Position numbers and translations under genes: made by a program. From Pirellula sp. (lineage in GTDB: Bacteria > Planctomycetota > Planctomycetia > Pirellulales > Pirellulaceae): a stretch of 47,838 nt of DNA. Shown in pieces: positions 26,701 through 35,254 of the stretch (position 1 is its first letter; each line of letters starts with the position of its first letter). Where the stretch lies: positions 1 through 47,838 of the forward strand of contig JAJTID010000113.1 in assembly GCA_021300155.1 (NCBI GenBank). Direction: 5' to 3'. The notes beneath the pieces are model-generated. The model had not been told where the DNA came from. It ran no database searches and was given only the letters and a program-made list of their open reading frames with translations.

Positions 26701-29700
26701 GGAGGGAATGTTCTATGCAGTGGAACTCCAGAACAAGTCGCTGCACATAAGCAGTCGCACACCGGCAAGGCTCTCGCAAAATATTTTGAGACGCATCAGC
26801 CGGAAGGAGCTAAGAAAAAGAAAACCAAAGTTAAACAGAAACCAACAAAGACAAGTGTCCCCAAGACGCTAGAAGATATTCGGGTAACCGGAGCCCAGTT
26901 GCATAACTTGAAGAAAGTTGACTTGACATTGCAACGCAATCAAATGACCGTTTTTTGTGGTCAGAGCGGCAGTGGCAAGTCATCGATGGCAATGGATACG
27001 ATCTACGCAGAAGGTCAACGCCGTTTCGTTGAAAGCCTGAGTCCGTACGTTCGTCAGTTTGTGGGACAGATGCCCAAGGCGATTGTAGAGAGGGTCGAGG
27101 GATTAAGCCCTTCGGTCGCCATCGAGCAACGCAATCTTTCACACACCCCGCGAAGCACTGTCGGCACCGTTACTGAGGTATATGACTATTTCCGTGTGCT
27201 ATTCGCTAGGCTGGGAGAGATGCATTGCACTCAGTGCGATGCCGTAGTCACCACGCAAACGAGCGACCAGATTGTAAGTCGATTGCTAGACCTTGCTGGA
27301 TCGGAAGGGAAATCGGGGAACGGGGATAAAGAATCGCGAAGAACGGGGCGAGCTTTGTTGCTAGCACCAGTCGCTCCCGCGATGAGTCAAACACAATCGC
27401 AATTCTTGACAGGCCTCAAACAGCAAGGGTTCGTTCGTGTTCGCCTCAATGGCAAGACATATAACATTGATGAAACGCCTTCGCTGCAAAGCAAAAGCAA
27501 GAACGAGTTGCAGTTGGTGATTGATCGATTGCAATGGAACACGATCGAGCGCAAACGGTTGAGCGACAGCGTAAGTACTGCACTCACCATGGGCAACGGT
27601 GTTATTCAGATTGCACATGTGGACGAAGCGCGATCAGAGGTCCATTGGGATGTCGAGACTTATTCGTTGCAGTTGGCATGCAATGCATGCGGCATATCGT
27701 TTCAGCCACTGACTCCACATAGCTTTTCCTTCAACACAGGAGTTGGGTGGTGTGAGAGTTGCGAAGGGTTAGGCATACAGTCCGGCACCGACCCGTCCGC
27801 GGTTTTGGACGACACAAAAACACTCGAGCAAGGTGGCCTTTTGATTTGGCCCGCGTTAGATCTTCCGTTGGCTTTAGCCATGTTGAAGGCGTTTTGTCGA
27901 GAGACAGGACTGCCGATCGATCGCCCCATAGGTCAATTCACGTTGGGGCAACGTTCCATGCTTCTTCACGGACTGCCGAACCGCGAAATTGTTGTCTTTC
28001 GAAGCGATTTGCCTTCGGAAGAGGGGAATGGAAAAAAACAAGAGACTGGTGTCTTGATGTCGTTCCAGTACCGTGGCATTTACCCTGCGTTGGAGCTGGC
28101 GTCCAATTCCAACATTGGAGTCCGAATGCGACTGGCTAAGTACCTCACCAAGGGCCCATGCACAGTGTGTGGCGGATCGCGAGTGCGAGCCGAGGCGGCC
28201 CATACTCGGTTTAGAGAACTGACCATATCAGACATTGTGCGTATGCCAATCGGCGAATTGTTCGCCACGGTTAAGAGCTGGACTTTGGCCAAACGAGAAC
28301 AGAAAGTCGCTTCGGAATTGCATCGCGAGATTATTCAGCGACTTCAGTTTTTGAACGATGTCGGATTGGAGTATCTGTCGCTCGATCGTGGTGCCCATAC
28401 CCTGAGTGGCGGTGAATCGCAACGGATTCGATTGGCGAGCCAATTAGGTAGTGGATTAAGTGGTGTGCTTTATGTTTTGGACGAACCGACAATCGGATTG
28501 CATCCACGCGATAACCAGCGATTGATTCGTGCGATGAAGTCCCTTCGCGACCTTGGGAATACATTACTCATTGTCGAACATGATCGCGAAGTTATTGCTA
28601 GTAGCGACCAGCTCTGTGACTTTGGTCCAGGCTCTGGGCCTTTAGGGGGACAAGTGGTCGCGCAAGGATCGCCAGCCCAGATCAAGAAATCGAAGACGTC
28701 GATCACTGGACCGTTCTTGAGTGGTAAGCGAGGAATCTTGACTCCGAAGGAGAGACGGGTTCGCATTGTCGACGAATCCAGCAATAGTACCAACAATTGG
28801 ACGGATAAAGCAGAACCACCGAAAGGTTGGTTAACGATTCGCGGAGCACGAGCGAATACACTTCGTAATCTCGATGTATCGATACCGCTCGGTTGTTTTA
28901 CTGCCGTCACCGGTCCGAGCGGAAGTGGTAAGAGCAGTCTTATCAATGGCATCTTGTATCCAGCATTGGCCAGACAATTCTTCCGTGTCGAAGGTCCCCC
29001 GGGCCCACACGATCGGATCGAAGGCTTGAAGCAGATCAATAAAGTGCTGCGCGTAGATCAATCGCCGTTAGGGATGTCCCCGTCCAGCAATCCCGCTACC
29101 TACATCGGAGTCTTTGACCATATTCGATCGTTGTTCGCCAAGATGCCAGAAGCGAAGACACGCGGCATGTCGGCTGGATTCTTCAGTTTCAATATAGGGG
29201 GTGGGCGTTGTGAGAAGTGTGAAGGGCTAGGCCAGCAATGCATCCAAATGCATTTCTTGCCAGATGTTTGGATTCAATGCGACGCGTGTCATGGCAAACG
29301 CTATTCCGAAGAAGTGTTGGCCGTAAAGTACCGAGGGTATTCGATCAATGATGTATTGAATATGTCGATCGGGCAGGTTCGCGATTTGATGAGCGAGATC
29401 CCCAAGGTGCACCACATGCTCACGACGCTTTGTAATGTGGGTCTCGATTATCTCGCACTGGGACAAAGCGCACCGACCTTGAGCGGTGGTGAGGCGCAGC
29501 GAGTCAAGTTAGCCGCGGAGTTGTGTCGGCCTTCGACGGGCAATACGCTTTACTTGTTGGATGAGCCGACGACTGGGCTTCATTTCGAAGACATTATGAA
29601 GCTACTTGGTGTTTTGGATTCCTTGGTGAATGCCGGGAACTCAGTGGTGGTGATCGAGCACAATTTGGATGTGATCAAGTGCGCGGACTGGGTCATCGAT

Positions 29701-29943
29701 ATGGGGCCCGAAGCGGGTAAAGACGGCGGGCAATTGGTCTTTGCGGGAACGCCTGAGTTGCTCGTACAATACGCCTCCAATCGCGACTACGAAGCCCCCG
29801 CAAGCCAGCCGATGATAGTAGCGGAGCCGCAAAAGCGAACGCGAAAGAAAGCTACGACGAGCAAGGACACACGACCAGTTTCTGCTTCAACGCTGATTTC
29901 GCCGCGCAGTTACACGGGAGAAGCATTGAAAGACTTGCTTTAG
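23728..29943 (+). CDS. uvrA: Double-length excinuclease ABC subunit UvrA (tandem duplication)
   Basis: 2,071 residues consisting of two complete UvrA units (about 1-1020 and 1047-2071) joined by a Lys-rich linker. Four Walker A motifs are intact: GVSGSGKSS (35), GVSGSGKSS (720), GQSGSGKSS (1077) and GPSGSGKSS. Each half has two LSGGE signatures, LDEPxxGLH Walker B motifs, and Cys pairs of the zinc modules (CASC/CATC, CSAC/CAVC, CNAC/CESC, CEKC/CDAC). UvrA scans DNA for bulky lesions as a dimer and loads UvrB; a fused protein could form the dimer within one chain. Residues ~241-310 of half one carry a Lys/Ala- then Asp-rich insertion without a counterpart in half two. The start is TTG; no ATG or GTG exists between the trxB stop and this codon. 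Fused UvrA is known from chlamydiae, also PVC bacteria. Confidence 0.95.
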   Translation: MVTRDLPIVVRGAREHNLQNVDLTLQRNQLICFTGVSGSGKSSLAFDTLYAEGQRRYLESLSTYARQFVGQLPKPDVDFLSGLSPSISISQKSTGNNPRSTVGTITEIHDFLRVLFARIGTGFCPACQCEITSQTRDQMVEKIQQLPNQQTYLFLAPIVREQKGEHKDLFEDLRKQGFNRARVDGTVYLLSEPPALERLIKHNIELVVDRIPIETSSRQRIAEAVDMAMKFGDGMMLLSPSTDQPATSVTKKKTATKKAAPKPTKKKKSASLDPFDDGSETEKALIDADSVDGDSATDFNGDVSGNGATGDIVFSSTYACASCGVSYPPPTPQLLSFNSPQGACATCEGLGESFTFVPELLVTLPDKSIRNGAIGLIGKQTEMTRWYRRSITLFCSVVENYCGLPLGHLLSTPWSKLNTKEQEWLLYGYQGITVKAKGRASHGEDFGGIIKELLSTYRASKNPLMRKQYEKYMEVSQCSECRGSRLNGQARALRLRTRAKRFQDSPWLSIDGVSNLSIEECAAFFEALELSPLQWQIGGEAIKEIRARLQFLLDVGLGYLSLDRTAPTLSGGESQRIRLASQIGSGLVGVLYVLDEPSIGLHPRDNDRLLGSLIRLRDLGNTLIVVEHDEDTMRVADTIVDFGPGPGVRGGRLLSSGSMEEITENAESITGGFLNRTRTIRRPEVRRKGNGKKLRIVGAEHNNLKNLTVDIPLGCFVAVTGVSGSGKSSLISDIVSPALRNALNKAEDKPGKHKRIEGLEYLDKLIDIDQSPIGRTPRSNPATYVKLFDEIRDLFAELPEAKRRGFTAGTFSFNTEQGRCSACDGHGAVRLDMEFLADLWVPCAVCEGKRYARPTLQVEFKGKSIADCLNLDVQQAIEHFNAFPKIAEKLQTLSDVGLDYLKIGQPSPTLSGGEAQRIKLSKELSRRSTGKTVYVLDEPTTGLHFYDIDLLLGVLQSLVDRGNTVIVVEHNLDLIQAADWVIDLGPEGGMAGGNVLCSGTPEQVAAHKQSHTGKALAKYFETHQPEGAKKKKTKVKQKPTKTSVPKTLEDIRVTGAQLHNLKKVDLTLQRNQMTVFCGQSGSGKSSMAMDTIYAEGQRRFVESLSPYVRQFVGQMPKAIVERVEGLSPSVAIEQRNLSHTPRSTVGTVTEVYDYFRVLFARLGEMHCTQCDAVVTTQTSDQIVSRLLDLAGSEGKSGNGDKESRRTGRALLLAPVAPAMSQTQSQFLTGLKQQGFVRVRLNGKTYNIDETPSLQSKSKNELQLVIDRLQWNTIERKRLSDSVSTALTMGNGVIQIAHVDEARSEVHWDVETYSLQLACNACGISFQPLTPHSFSFNTGVGWCESCEGLGIQSGTDPSAVLDDTKTLEQGGLLIWPALDLPLALAMLKAFCRETGLPIDRPIGQFTLGQRSMLLHGLPNREIVVFRSDLPSEEGNGKKQETGVLMSFQYRGIYPALELASNSNIGVRMRLAKYLTKGPCTVCGGSRVRAEAAHTRFRELTISDIVRMPIGELFATVKSWTLAKREQKVASELHREIIQRLQFLNDVGLEYLSLDRGAHTLSGGESQRIRLASQLGSGLSGVLYVLDEPTIGLHPRDNQRLIRAMKSLRDLGNTLLIVEHDREVIASSDQLCDFGPGSGPLGGQVVAQGSPAQIKKSKTSITGPFLSGKRGILTPKERRVRIVDESSNSTNNWTDKAEPPKGWLTIRGARANTLRNLDVSIPLGCFTAVTGPSGSGKSSLINGILYPALARQFFRVEGPPGPHDRIEGLKQINKVLRVDQSPLGMSPSSNPATYIGVFDHIRSLFAKMPEAKTRGMSAGFFSFNIGGGRCEKCEGLGQQCIQMHFLPDVWIQCDACHGKRYSEEVLAVKYRGYSINDVLNMSIGQVRDLMSEIPKVHHMLTTLCNVGLDYLALGQSAPTLSGGEAQRVKLAAELCRPSTGNTLYLLDEPTTGLHFEDIMKLLGVLDSLVNAGNSVVVIEHNLDVIKCADWVIDMGPEAGKDGGQLVFAGTPELLVQYASNRDYEAPASQPMIVAEPQKRTRKKATTSKDTRPVSASTLISPRSYTGEALKDLL

Positions 29944-30068
29944 CCCCGGCTTGTCGTTGAATAAATACGTTTTTCGAGCTACTCTTTAGAGGAGCTAAGT
30001 CGAGAATCAGTTTCTCAACCTGGAAAGCAATGTCTTATGCTTTAAGGCATCTGTCGCAGGCAAAAGGT

Positions 30069-30133
30069 CCATCCCAACCCGAAGCGTGAGCGAGGGACGG
30101 GCCATTCCTCGCTCACGCTTCGGGTTGGGATGG
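30069..30133. repeat. Perfect 27-bp inverted repeat (hairpin element)
   Basis: The arms 30069-30095 and 30107-30133 are perfect reverse complements around an 11-base loop. The arm reads CCATCCCAACCC, then GAAGCGTGAGCGAGG. Decayed relatives occur at 3284-3433, so this is a dispersed element rather than a gene-specific terminator. No T-run follows. It sits 126 bases after the uvrA stop, in a gap (29944-30233) with no gene. Two small imperfect hairpins precede it (around 29975-30025). Confidence 0.85.
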
Positions 30134-30233
30134 GAACGACAGACCTTCACACCGTAAGGGCTGCGGTTTCCAGTTGCCTCTCGCTTTAGCGGTATGAACA
30201 TTAGTCTGCCCGTTCTTCCAAACCACCATATCA

Positions 30234-31424
30234 ATGAAAAAAACATTCGGATTCGCGATAGCCTGTGGGTTGATTTTTCTTAACACAGGACTTGCACAAG
30301 AAAAGACTGCTCAGCCCGCCCCATCGACTCTGGGGATGAGCGCAACAAAACCGGAGTCAGGGCCGTTTGTACAGGTGGTTGATGGATTTATGGTTCCATA
30401 TCTCCACAAATTCGAGAACACCAATATCTCGTTTGAAATGATTCCTGTTCCGGGTGGCGAAGTAACAATCGGCTCGCCCGCAGGAGAAACGGGACGAACG
30501 GAGGATGAAGGGCCACAATTCACCGTGGTACTTGAGCCGTTTTGGATGGCAAAAACCGAGCTAACTTGGGGTGAGTACAAGACGTTTATGCGGACATACG
30601 ATGTCTTCAAGAAACTTGGGGACAAGAAAATTCGCGTTGTGACCGAATCGAATAAAGCGGACGCGATTACTGTACCAACTCCCCTGTATGAACCCAGTCA
30701 TACGTTCGAGCATGGCGATGACAATAAACAACCTGCCGTGACGATGACTCAGTATGCTGCAAAGCAGTATACGAAATGGTTGAGCGGGATGAGCCAAGTT
30801 CAATATCGCTTACCGACCGAAGCCGAGTGGGAACATGCAGCTCGCGCTGGCTCGAAGAGTGCGTATGCATTCGGAGACGATCCTGCTGAACTGGAAAAAT
30901 TTGCAACGTTTTCCGACAACGCACCGGATGGCGCATCGAAAGTAGGAACGAAGCTGCCGAACGCTTTTGGGCTTCATGATATGCATGGAAACGTTTGGGA
31001 ATGGACGATCGATCAGTTTGATGCTAAAGGATTTGGCGATCGTGGAGGCAAGAAGTTAGCATGGAACGATGCCGTAGGTTGGCCGACGAAGTCTGAGTCT
31101 CGTTGCGTTCGTGGAGGAGGATGGCAGGATTCTGCGGATCGATTACGATCTGCAGCGAGGATGGGATCTGCCGACGAAGATTGGAAAGAAGAAGATCCAA
31201 ACGTTCCGTTGAGCCCATGGTGGTACACTTCGGATCCTTCTCGAATGGTGGGAATGAGACTGGTTCGTTCCAGTACACCGCTTTCAAAAGAGATGATTGC
31301 GAAGTTTTGGGAGTATGATCACGAGAGCATCGAGCAGGATGTCAGCTTCAGACTCCGCGAGGGGCGAGGCGCAACCGGGATTCCGGTTCCTGAGTTGATT
31401 GAGGATCTTCGACGACGGCGCTAG
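30234..31424 (+). CDS. Secreted SUMF1/formylglycine-generating-enzyme-like protein
   Basis: 396 residues with a signal peptide (MKKTFGFAIACGLIFLNTGLAQE). The SUMF1-type fold is clear: FEMIPVPGGEVTIGSPAGETGRTEDEGPQFTVVLEPFWMAKTELTWGEY, YRLPTEAEWEHAARAGS, FGLHDMHGNVWEWTIDQF, CVRGGGWQDSADRLRSAARM and VGMRLVR. Catalytic formylglycine-generating enzymes carry a Cys pair in the segment after the RGG(S/G)W motif; here it reads RGGGWQDSADRLRS with no Cys. It is therefore unlikely to make formylglycine and is more likely a binding or structural member of the family. ubiA follows after 23 bases. Confidence 0.9.
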   Translation: MKKTFGFAIACGLIFLNTGLAQEKTAQPAPSTLGMSATKPESGPFVQVVDGFMVPYLHKFENTNISFEMIPVPGGEVTIGSPAGETGRTEDEGPQFTVVLEPFWMAKTELTWGEYKTFMRTYDVFKKLGDKKIRVVTESNKADAITVPTPLYEPSHTFEHGDDNKQPAVTMTQYAAKQYTKWLSGMSQVQYRLPTEAEWEHAARAGSKSAYAFGDDPAELEKFATFSDNAPDGASKVGTKLPNAFGLHDMHGNVWEWTIDQFDAKGFGDRGGKKLAWNDAVGWPTKSESRCVRGGGWQDSADRLRSAARMGSADEDWKEEDPNVPLSPWWYTSDPSRMVGMRLVRSSTPLSKEMIAKFWEYDHESIEQDVSFRLREGRGATGIPVPELIEDLRRRR

Positions 31425-31447
31425 ACCAGGAATGCAAGAGGTGTCAC

Positions 31448-32419
31448 ATGCCTTCATGGAAAGATTGGGCTCAACTCGCTCGTATTCCGAATACGCTCAC
31501 AGCTTGCGCAGATGCCCTGGCTGGCTTTGCGTTAGGAGCTGGCGTTTGGTCATCCGAGTATTCGATTGCTCTTGTTCTGATTAGTCTCGCATCGATTAGT
31601 CTTTACTGGGCCGGAATGGTACTGAACGATGTGAATGACATTGATCAAGACACGAAAGATCGCCGACGAGGGCCACTCGTAGAGGAGCGAATCGACTGGA
31701 AGCTAGCACGACGCGTTGGGTGGGGGTTATTGATTGCTGGCGTGCTCTCTGCGATGTTTGCAGGATTTGTTCTCGGTCAAACGGCAAGCCCAGGGCGAGC
31801 AATGTTGCCCGGGTTGATGGCATTCGGCTTGGCTGTTGCGATTGTTGCTTACGATAGTCCGCTAAAGAAAACGGTCCTCGGTCCGTGGATTATGGGACTT
31901 TGCCGAGCATTGAACCTTTGCATGGGTGTTGCTCTGGCAACGGTACTACTCCCAGACTCGACCATGATGTTCGATCGGCTTACCCACGCGATTTGGATCA
32001 TTCCGTTAGGGCATGGACTTTTTGTCGTCGGGCTGACGTTGGCGGCACGAAAAGAAAGCAAACTGATGCAGTCCGGTTTCCGGCTTGCAATCGCATGGGC
32101 TGTCGGTGTTATTGGGATTGTTTGCATCGCAGCTTCGGTTCGGTTCGTTCCGGAGTTGACACCGTTGCGATTAGAACGAGGAACGATGTTTCCGATATTG
32201 GTTGGATTGCTTGCGACGCCCTGGGCTATCCGTGCGATTCGATCTGTGCGCGAGCGATCTGCGTTTTCGCTAGTCATGGCGATCAAACAAGCGATATTGA
32301 CGATCCTTTTCCTCGATGCAGCGATTGCATTGCAGTTCGCCGGAAACGTAGCTGGCTTGGTTGTATGTGCGATGGCTATCCCGACATTTGCACTCGGTCG
32401 CTGGTTTCGGATGACATAA
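31448..32419 (+). CDS. UbiA family prenyltransferase
   Basis: 323 residues, strongly hydrophobic with about eight or nine membrane segments. The first Asp-rich motif is NDVNDIDQDTKD (NDxxDxxxD type) after WAGMVLNDV; the second region reads IVAYDSPLKK, without the usual final Asp. The DRRRGPLVEERI stretch after motif I matches UbiA enzymes that transfer prenyl chains to aromatic acceptors (quinone, haem O, chlorophyll or lipid pathways). The acceptor cannot be told from sequence. The ATG at 31448 follows an AGAGGTG site at good spacing. The gene converges on the cytochrome gene, with only 18 bases between their ends. Confidence 0.88.
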   Translation: MPSWKDWAQLARIPNTLTACADALAGFALGAGVWSSEYSIALVLISLASISLYWAGMVLNDVNDIDQDTKDRRRGPLVEERIDWKLARRVGWGLLIAGVLSAMFAGFVLGQTASPGRAMLPGLMAFGLAVAIVAYDSPLKKTVLGPWIMGLCRALNLCMGVALATVLLPDSTMMFDRLTHAIWIIPLGHGLFVVGLTLAARKESKLMQSGFRLAIAWAVGVIGIVCIAASVRFVPELTPLRLERGTMFPILVGLLATPWAIRAIRSVRERSAFSLVMAIKQAILTILFLDAAIALQFAGNVAGLVVCAMAIPTFALGRWFRMT

Positions 32420-32437
32420 AGCTCAGAGCCTTCGCTG

Positions 32438-34939
32438 TTACTTCTTGCCACCGTAGATTTCATGCTTGGGATTTCCACCGGACTTCAGGTAGGCGAGCAG
32501 GTCGACGACTTCGTCAGAAGACAGCGTATCCAACAACCCAGTAGGCATCATCGAGACTTTACTGGCACGCATCTCTGCTATATCCCCCCGTTTGATGTTG
32601 GTGAAGTTACCTGGATCCAACATGTTGGTGGAAACCATGAGTACATCACCATTCAAATTGGCAACTCGTCCTACGATTACAGTATCATCTTCGAGTCGAA
32701 ACTGGGTTGCTTCATATTGATCGCTGATCTCTTTGGCTGGATCAACAATGGCAACGAGCATATCGCGGGTGCCGAATCGACCAGATGCAGCGGTAAGGTC
32801 CGGCCCCTGGATTCCCCCCTGTCCACCGAAACGATGGCATTTGTAACATTGTGCAACAGCAAACATTTGTTTGCCTCTTTCGAAATTGAAGTCTGATTTC
32901 TTTGTGTTCACCGCAGCATCAAGCTCGTCGACCGTCCATTGCTTGACCATTTTTCGGGGAGCAAGATCAGCCAACGGATCCTTGGCCGCAGGAGGTGCAC
33001 CGACTAGTTCACCTAGAGAAGCTTTCTCTTGGTCTGTTAGCCCCTTGATTGCCACCTGTCGAATGTTCTCGATGAACCCGCCGAAGGAAGCACCACCTCG
33101 GGCTGTCGCCACGTCATAGAACCATTGGAAATAACTCTTTCTTGTCGAGTCGGTCCAACCATTCTTCACCGCCCGCAGACAAAAAGCATAATGAATCTGT
33201 TCGTCCGCAGCGCCCGTAGACTTCATTCGAGCAACGCAACGGTCCACGATGCCAGGTGCCTCGAGATAGATCAATAATCTGGCCAACTCCCGGTCGACTA
33301 AACCATCTTCGTTCGAAGTAGGGAAACTCGAATCCAAGTGAGCGATGATTTTCTTGCGTAGCTCTGCCTTCCCTTCCCCCAGTCGTAGGAAACTCAACTG
33401 GTAGGCTCGCAACAACTCCAGTTTTTCAACTTGATTGAGTTTGCTCCAATCGAGCGTTAGCAACGACTCTTGGACCATCGACTGATCTTCTGACGTTCCT
33501 TTCCTGCAAAGTGCTACTGCTAAAGTAATCGTAGCTTGGGAATTTTGAGCCTTTGACAATTGATCACGCCATAGCTTTGCATCATGATGTTCTAATGCAA
33601 TGCGAGCCGCGGTTCGGAGTGCTCGATCGGGACTTCCCACTGCGAGCATCGCAGAATTCAAATTCAATTCACCGCGATGCATTTTTTCTAGCTCTCGACG
33701 ATTCGCACGCATTCGAGATGCTTCCGGAGAATCCGGATAGGTTGCGGGGGAAATGCTTTCAGTTCCGATATATCGAATACGGTACAAAGCCGATTGAACT
33801 TTTCGACCGCCGATCGCTAAGTAAATACAACCCTCTTTGGGATCGACAACGAGATCCGTGACCGGCATCGGAGAGGCGCTCACGAATGGCTCGACCGTCG
33901 CTTCGTACGATGCTCCGCTCGGCTTCATGGAAACAGCATAAACAACACCATAACTCCAATCGCTGATCAAAAGTGCGTTCTGGTATTTCGCAGGAAACTT
34001 TGCACCTGTTCCGAAAGCGATGCCGGTCGGCGAACCATAGCCGATATTGGCAACGGAACCGAAGCTATCTGCAAAGTACTCAGGCCATTTTCCTGTGCCG
34101 TTTCTCCAGCCAAATTCTGAGCCGCTGATAACATGATTCACACGCGTGGGACGATACCAAGGTGTACCGACATCCCATTCCATGTCGGCATCATAGGTGA
34201 ACAAATCTCCATGCGGATTGAAAGCGATATCATACTCGTTACGAAATCCAGTCGAGACGATCTCAATATCACTGCCATCGGGGTTGAAACTTAACACGAA
34301 CCCTCCTGGCGCCAGTACATTCGCCATAAAACCGCGAGCATCTGGCATGCGACCTAGCATATGATCTTCCGACCAGTGTCGTGGAACTCGAGAAGCATCG
34401 ATCTTTGCTGGGAGTGCTGTTTGGTTGCCCGCACACAAGTAAAGTCTGCCATCCGGGCCAGAAATGATCGCATGCGGCCCATGTTCCGCTCCTCCACTCA
34501 GTGGAATCAAGTGCTCCGATTTTTCAAATTTGTCGTCACCATCGAGATCTTGGAATCGGTACAGTCCACCACCTTCCTTTGCATTAACATCTACATACAA
34601 ACCATCCTTCGTATGCAGAAGCCCTTGTGCCATTCCAATCGAAATGTCGATCGGCTCGACTTTCGTTTGCTTTGAATCCGAACCAACGGGAGCGGGTTGC
34701 ACACGATAAACCTTGCCATATTGATCGGATGCTAGGATCCTGCCCTTCGGATCGATCGTCAAGCAAACCCAAGACCCTTGTTCCTGTAGGGGCACTTCGT
34801 AAACCAAGTCGACTTGAAAGCCCGCGGGAACTCGAAACGCAGAGGGGGAAGTCGCCCCGACATCAGCGTGCACTTGCACACCGAGAAGTGAAACGACGGC
34901 TAACGCACAGAAGGAAAAAAAGTCAAAAGAACGACGCAT
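32438..34939 (-). CDS. Secreted PVC-type beta-propeller/c-type cytochrome protein
   Basis: 833 residues with a signal peptide ending near VQVHA. A glucose/sorbosone dehydrogenase-like propeller follows (FRVPAGFQVDLVYEVP; GSWVCLTIDPKGRILASDQYGKVYRV; EHGPHAIISGPDGRLYLCAGN; GFRNEYDIAFNPHGDLFTYDADMEWDVG). A HEAT-like helical region lies at about residues 400-620. The C-terminal cytochrome c domain has one haem site CYKCH (Cys near residue 698) and the ligand-side segments IVDPAKEISDQYEATQF and LSSDEVVDLLAYLKSGG. This architecture is the common PVC-type haem-binding CxxCH protein of planctomycetes, thought to act in periplasmic oxidation of sugars or polymers. The substrate is unknown. Confidence 0.92.
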   Translation of the reverse strand: MRRSFDFFSFCALAVVSLLGVQVHADVGATSPSAFRVPAGFQVDLVYEVPLQEQGSWVCLTIDPKGRILASDQYGKVYRVQPAPVGSDSKQTKVEPIDISIGMAQGLLHTKDGLYVDVNAKEGGGLYRFQDLDGDDKFEKSEHLIPLSGGAEHGPHAIISGPDGRLYLCAGNQTALPAKIDASRVPRHWSEDHMLGRMPDARGFMANVLAPGGFVLSFNPDGSDIEIVSTGFRNEYDIAFNPHGDLFTYDADMEWDVGTPWYRPTRVNHVISGSEFGWRNGTGKWPEYFADSFGSVANIGYGSPTGIAFGTGAKFPAKYQNALLISDWSYGVVYAVSMKPSGASYEATVEPFVSASPMPVTDLVVDPKEGCIYLAIGGRKVQSALYRIRYIGTESISPATYPDSPEASRMRANRRELEKMHRGELNLNSAMLAVGSPDRALRTAARIALEHHDAKLWRDQLSKAQNSQATITLAVALCRKGTSEDQSMVQESLLTLDWSKLNQVEKLELLRAYQLSFLRLGEGKAELRKKIIAHLDSSFPTSNEDGLVDRELARLLIYLEAPGIVDRCVARMKSTGAADEQIHYAFCLRAVKNGWTDSTRKSYFQWFYDVATARGGASFGGFIENIRQVAIKGLTDQEKASLGELVGAPPAAKDPLADLAPRKMVKQWTVDELDAAVNTKKSDFNFERGKQMFAVAQCYKCHRFGGQGGIQGPDLTAASGRFGTRDMLVAIVDPAKEISDQYEATQFRLEDDTVIVGRVANLNGDVLMVSTNMLDPGNFTNIKRGDIAEMRASKVSMMPTGLLDTLSSDEVVDLLAYLKSGGNPKHEIYGGKK

Positions 34940-35223
34940 GGTTTTCTCAATGTCGAAGTGAATGGACAGGTCAGTTCATAATAACTGAAGCAGGAAAGGG
35001 AAGGGGAATCTTAACGAACTCATACGGTGCCCCCCCAAGTTTCGTAAATGGCCACGAAGAGACATTATATCAAACGAAATCCTCAGGAGAGCACCAAATC
35101 AAAATGAGAGCGATGCCTCCATTGATTGTACTTCTTCTCTGGATCGCAATTTGTTATTCTACACAGCGTCAAGAATACTGGGCTGGCGAATTTATGTTCC
35201 GATTCAGACGATTCCACGTATCA

Positions 35224-35251
35224 ACTAAGTCAACCTCTACTAAGTCAACCT
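35224..35251. repeat. 13-bp direct repeat right before the HUMPS-family gene
   Basis: ACTAAGTCAACCT occurs at 35224-35236 and again at 35239-35251, a 15-base period ending three bases before the ATG at 35255. It occupies the place where a Shine-Dalgarno would be expected, and none is seen. The larger gap 34940-35254 also has a short TTCGT/ACGAA hairpin near 35041-35058 but no gene I can support. Confidence 0.65.
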
Positions 35252-35254
35252 GCG

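Noticed and set aside
29975-30025. Intrinsic terminator right after uvrA
   Set aside because: The small AGCT/AGCT and GAGAA/TTCTC hairpins are imperfect or short and lack a following T-run.
31849-32544. Overlapping frames on both strands within ubiA
   Set aside because: ubiA has the membrane pattern and Asp-rich motif; the others are shadows.
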